Below, piece after piece: positions 43,846 to 45,197 of a stretch of DNA of 45,197 bases. This DNA comes from Micromonospora parva. Lineage in GTDB: Bacteria; Actinomycetota; Actinomycetes; Mycobacteriales; Micromonosporaceae. Every line of letters begins with the position of its first letter. Positions within the stretch are counted from its first letter, which is position 1. The stretch spans positions 1-45,197 of the forward strand of contig NZ_JNZS01000036.1 of NCBI RefSeq assembly GCF_000718515.1. Reading direction: 5' to 3'. Under the pieces are notes generated by a model, which searched no databases, was not told where the DNA came from, and saw only the letters and a program-made list of their open reading frames with translations. A program made the translations under genes and the position numbers.

Positions 43846-44607
43846 TCAGCGCGGCGGCACCCGTACCTCGATCTCCGACCCCAACCGGGCGTCGGCGGCC
43901 AGACCGAGGTCGTCACCACTCCAGAACCGCCCCGGGTCGTACCAGTTCGGACGCCGCCCCGCCGGCAGCAACCCCATGGCCTCGTAGGTCACCGCCACCA
44001 CCTCGGCGCAGTACGCCGTCTCCAGCGCCCGGTCCCGCTCGCCCGCCGATCCGGCCGGACTGGCCGGGGTCGCCGGGCTGGCCGGGGTCGCCTGGTCCCG
44101 CTCACCCGCCGATCCGGCCCGGCCGGCAGGGATCGCCGGGGTCGCCGGGTTTCGCCGAGGTGCTGGCCGGCCGGGCAGGGGCAGCGTCGGCACCCGACCA
44201 CGCGCCCAGCGCCACGCCAGCTGCGCTGTCGACGGGAACGGTGTGCCGTCCAACCGCGCGATCGTCCGCAGCACCGCCCGTTCCATCTCCCCGTCGGCGG
44301 GCGGGTCGAGCTGTCGCAGCCAGGCCCGTTGGCCGTACCGGTTGGCCCAGACGCAGACCGCGTCCCGCAGGTCGTGCAGCTGCACGCCGCGCTGGTGGGT
44401 GCCCGACCACAGGTCCGGCAACGACCTGCCCAGCTCCGCGTGCCACATCAGCGGCGGCATGTCGTCCAACACCACCGCCATCCCGACGTGGTTCACCGGG
44501 CTGTTGGTGGTGAACTGGATGGCCCGGTCCGGCACGCTGCGACCCCGGAAAACCCACACGTCACCGGTGCGGGTCAACTCGACGGCCTCGTCCAGGCTGA
44601 TGCTCAT
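43846..44607 (-). CDS. Permuted papain-like (YiiX/NlpC-P60 type) protein
   Basis: 253 aa. It begins GDVWVFRGRSV and has the early His in NSPVNHVGMAV and the late Cys in YCAEVVAVTYEAMGL, the order expected for circularly permuted NlpC/P60 (YiiX/YebB-like) proteins: His first, Cys last. Such enzymes hydrolyse amide or ester bonds in wall or lipid substrates; the substrate here is unknown. A low-complexity insert (about residues 147-195) contains a 21-residue in-frame repeat with AGSAGERD, from a 63-bp DNA duplication, which splits the domain. The start is the ATG at 44607. TAGGCT 8 nt upstream suggests a leaderless transcript overlapping the promoter of the divergent gene. Confidence 0.78.
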   Translation of the reverse strand: MSISLDEAVELTRTGDVWVFRGRSVPDRAIQFTTNSPVNHVGMAVVLDDMPPLMWHAELGRSLPDLWSGTHQRGVQLHDLRDAVCVWANRYGQRAWLRQLDPPADGEMERAVLRTIARLDGTPFPSTAQLAWRWARGRVPTLPLPGRPAPRRNPATPAIPAGRAGSAGERDQATPASPATPASPAGSAGERDRALETAYCAEVVAVTYEAMGLLPAGRRPNWYDPGRFWSGDDLGLAADARLGSEIEVRVPPR

Positions 44608-44626
44608 GAGGGACTAGCCTAGGCCG
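44608..44626. promoter_or_regulatory. Overlapping divergent -10 boxes
   Basis: TAGCCT on the plus strand (44615-44620) and TAGGCT on the minus strand (44621-44616) overlap by 5 bp. They lie 6 nt and 8 nt before the start codons at 44627 (plus) and 44607 (minus), so both genes look leaderless and only 19 bp separate them. Confidence 0.6.
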
Positions 44627-44815
44627 ATGCGGCAACGAATGCGGTGGTGGAAGGTTCTCGGGCTGGCCGGGCTCGCCGGCGTCGCGGCCTCCGGTGTGGT
44701 CATCGCGCGGGCCGAACGGCGTCGGCGCGCGTACACCCCGGAGGAGATCCGGCAGCGACTCCTGGAGCGGCACGCCCAGGCCAACGACGCGGCGAAGCCC
44801 GCCGACCCCGCCTGA
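44627..44815 (+). CDS. Small single-helix membrane protein
   Basis: 62 aa. A short basic start, one helix (about residues 9-27) and a charged, basic then acidic cytosolic part (RAERRRRAYTPEEIRQRLLERH). Similar unnamed small membrane proteins are common in actinobacteria. No function is known to me. It is leaderless by sequence. Confidence 0.72.
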   Translation: MRQRMRWWKVLGLAGLAGVAASGVVIARAERRRRAYTPEEIRQRLLERHAQANDAAKPADPA

Positions 44816-45197
44816 CCGACCGTCCCCTGTAGAGAATCGGCGGGGCAACCCGGCGGGCCACCCGGCGACCAACCGACTTGGGCAAACGGGCGAACAACCC
44901 GGCGAACGACCCGACGAACGACCCGGGCAGACAGCCGACCCGGGCAGACAGCCGACCCGGGCGAACGGGCGGACGGCCCGGCGGGCGAACGGGGCCGCGG
45001 CGTGACCCAAGGGTGGGACCGGGTCCGGCCAAGTCGCCCGGTTCCGTCAGGCACTGTCTCCCCGCGTCGGCCCCGGTCGAGCGGGCGCAAATGCGCGGTT
45101 TTCAGGAACCCGAGTCGATCATCCCGTTCGTCCGTCATGTCGGGGCATCCCGGCGAGCACCGGTGTCCGGTTTGGGTGGGGGTGTCGGGTGGTCGGG
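44816..45197. other. 382-bp right-end gap with repeats
   Basis: It contains degenerate GGCGAACnACCCG repeats (about 44880-44925), a 17-bp tandem pair (44921-44954, plus partial) and a GATC-family half palindrome (45094-45126). The open frame on the minus strand (to 45138) reads only Pro/Gly/Arg/Val low complexity and is not called. Confidence 0.6.
45094..45126 (-). repeat. GATC-family palindrome, half copy
   Basis: Read on the minus strand it aligns with the right arm of the palindrome at 31500-31533: TGATC, one base, ACTCGG, one base, TT, then CCTGA and AAC. One gap and three to four substitutions. A second arm may lie further right. Confidence 0.55.

Noticed and set aside
44614..45138. A 174-codon minus-strand ORF near the right end
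   Set aside because: Product is low-complexity Pro/Gly/Arg/Val from repeats and overlaps a better small plus-strand gene.

Overview
The window is a high-GC actinobacterial chromosome segment. I infer Micromonosporaceae, most likely Micromonospora or a close relative. The reasons are heavy GC3 bias, frequent GTG starts, ATGA/GTGA start-stop overlaps, probable leaderless genes with a TAnnnT box 6-8 nt before the start codon, long GATC-based palindromes at convergent gene ends, and gene content (mycobacterial-type fabG-fabI-hemH, moxR-DUF58-VWA, secreted CBM2 polysaccharide-active proteins). I see no transposase, integrase, prophage, CRISPR array, rRNA or tRNA gene.

Layout. 1-6.9 kb: a polytopic membrane protein, an NfeD/SPFH membrane pair, a beta-lactamase-fold serine hydrolase, a DUF3097 protein, a TetR regulator with two palindromic operators, and an unrecognised cytosolic protein. 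6.9-18.1 kb: minus-strand fabG-fabI and hemH-HAD phosphatase, then a plus-strand block (histidine kinase, response regulator, DUF1023 hydrolase, acyltransferase-3 membrane protein), then minus-strand moxR-DUF58-VWA. 18.4-21.0 kb: a plus-strand operon of a small Cys protein and two bacterial-PH membrane proteins. 21.1-26.1 kb: PAP2 enzyme, FlK-like thioesterase with MBL hydrolase, PfkB sugar kinase and XdhC-like protein. 26.5-31.2 kb: secreted AA10 LPMO with CBM2, AsnB/LtsA-type asparagine synthase, aminopeptidase P. 31.2-32.1 kb: about 0.9 kb of non-coding tandem repeats. 32.1-36.1 kb: two tandem paralogous secreted beta-helix proteins, each behind the same ~144-nt leader. 36.2-45.2 kb: an 1831-aa double-catalytic amylopullulanase, two membrane-anchored CBM2-like proteins, an NTF2-like protein, a permuted papain-like protein and a small membrane protein.

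How it fits together. fabG/fabI serve FAS-II elongation and hemH the coproporphyrin haem branch. MoxR-DUF58-VWA is a chaperone-like AAA+ module with envelope partners. The LPMO, pullulanase and CBM2 proteins point to secreted attack on, or binding of, cellulose and alpha-glucans. AsnB, the NlpC/P60-like protein, PAP2 and the acyltransferase suggest envelope work.

The least explained part is the beta-helix pair with its duplicated leader (TCTCGGAT, 21 nt, TTCTCATACGGTGG, then a GCTACAA/TTGTAGC hairpin). Other notable points are a Shine-Dalgarno buried in a perfect 12-bp hairpin (12472-12501), two divergent genes whose -10 boxes overlap (44607/44627), a telomere-like G4 run over a stop codon (65-89), and a family of GATC palindromes at gene ends. 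All functional calls are by eye from motifs; no database search was possible.
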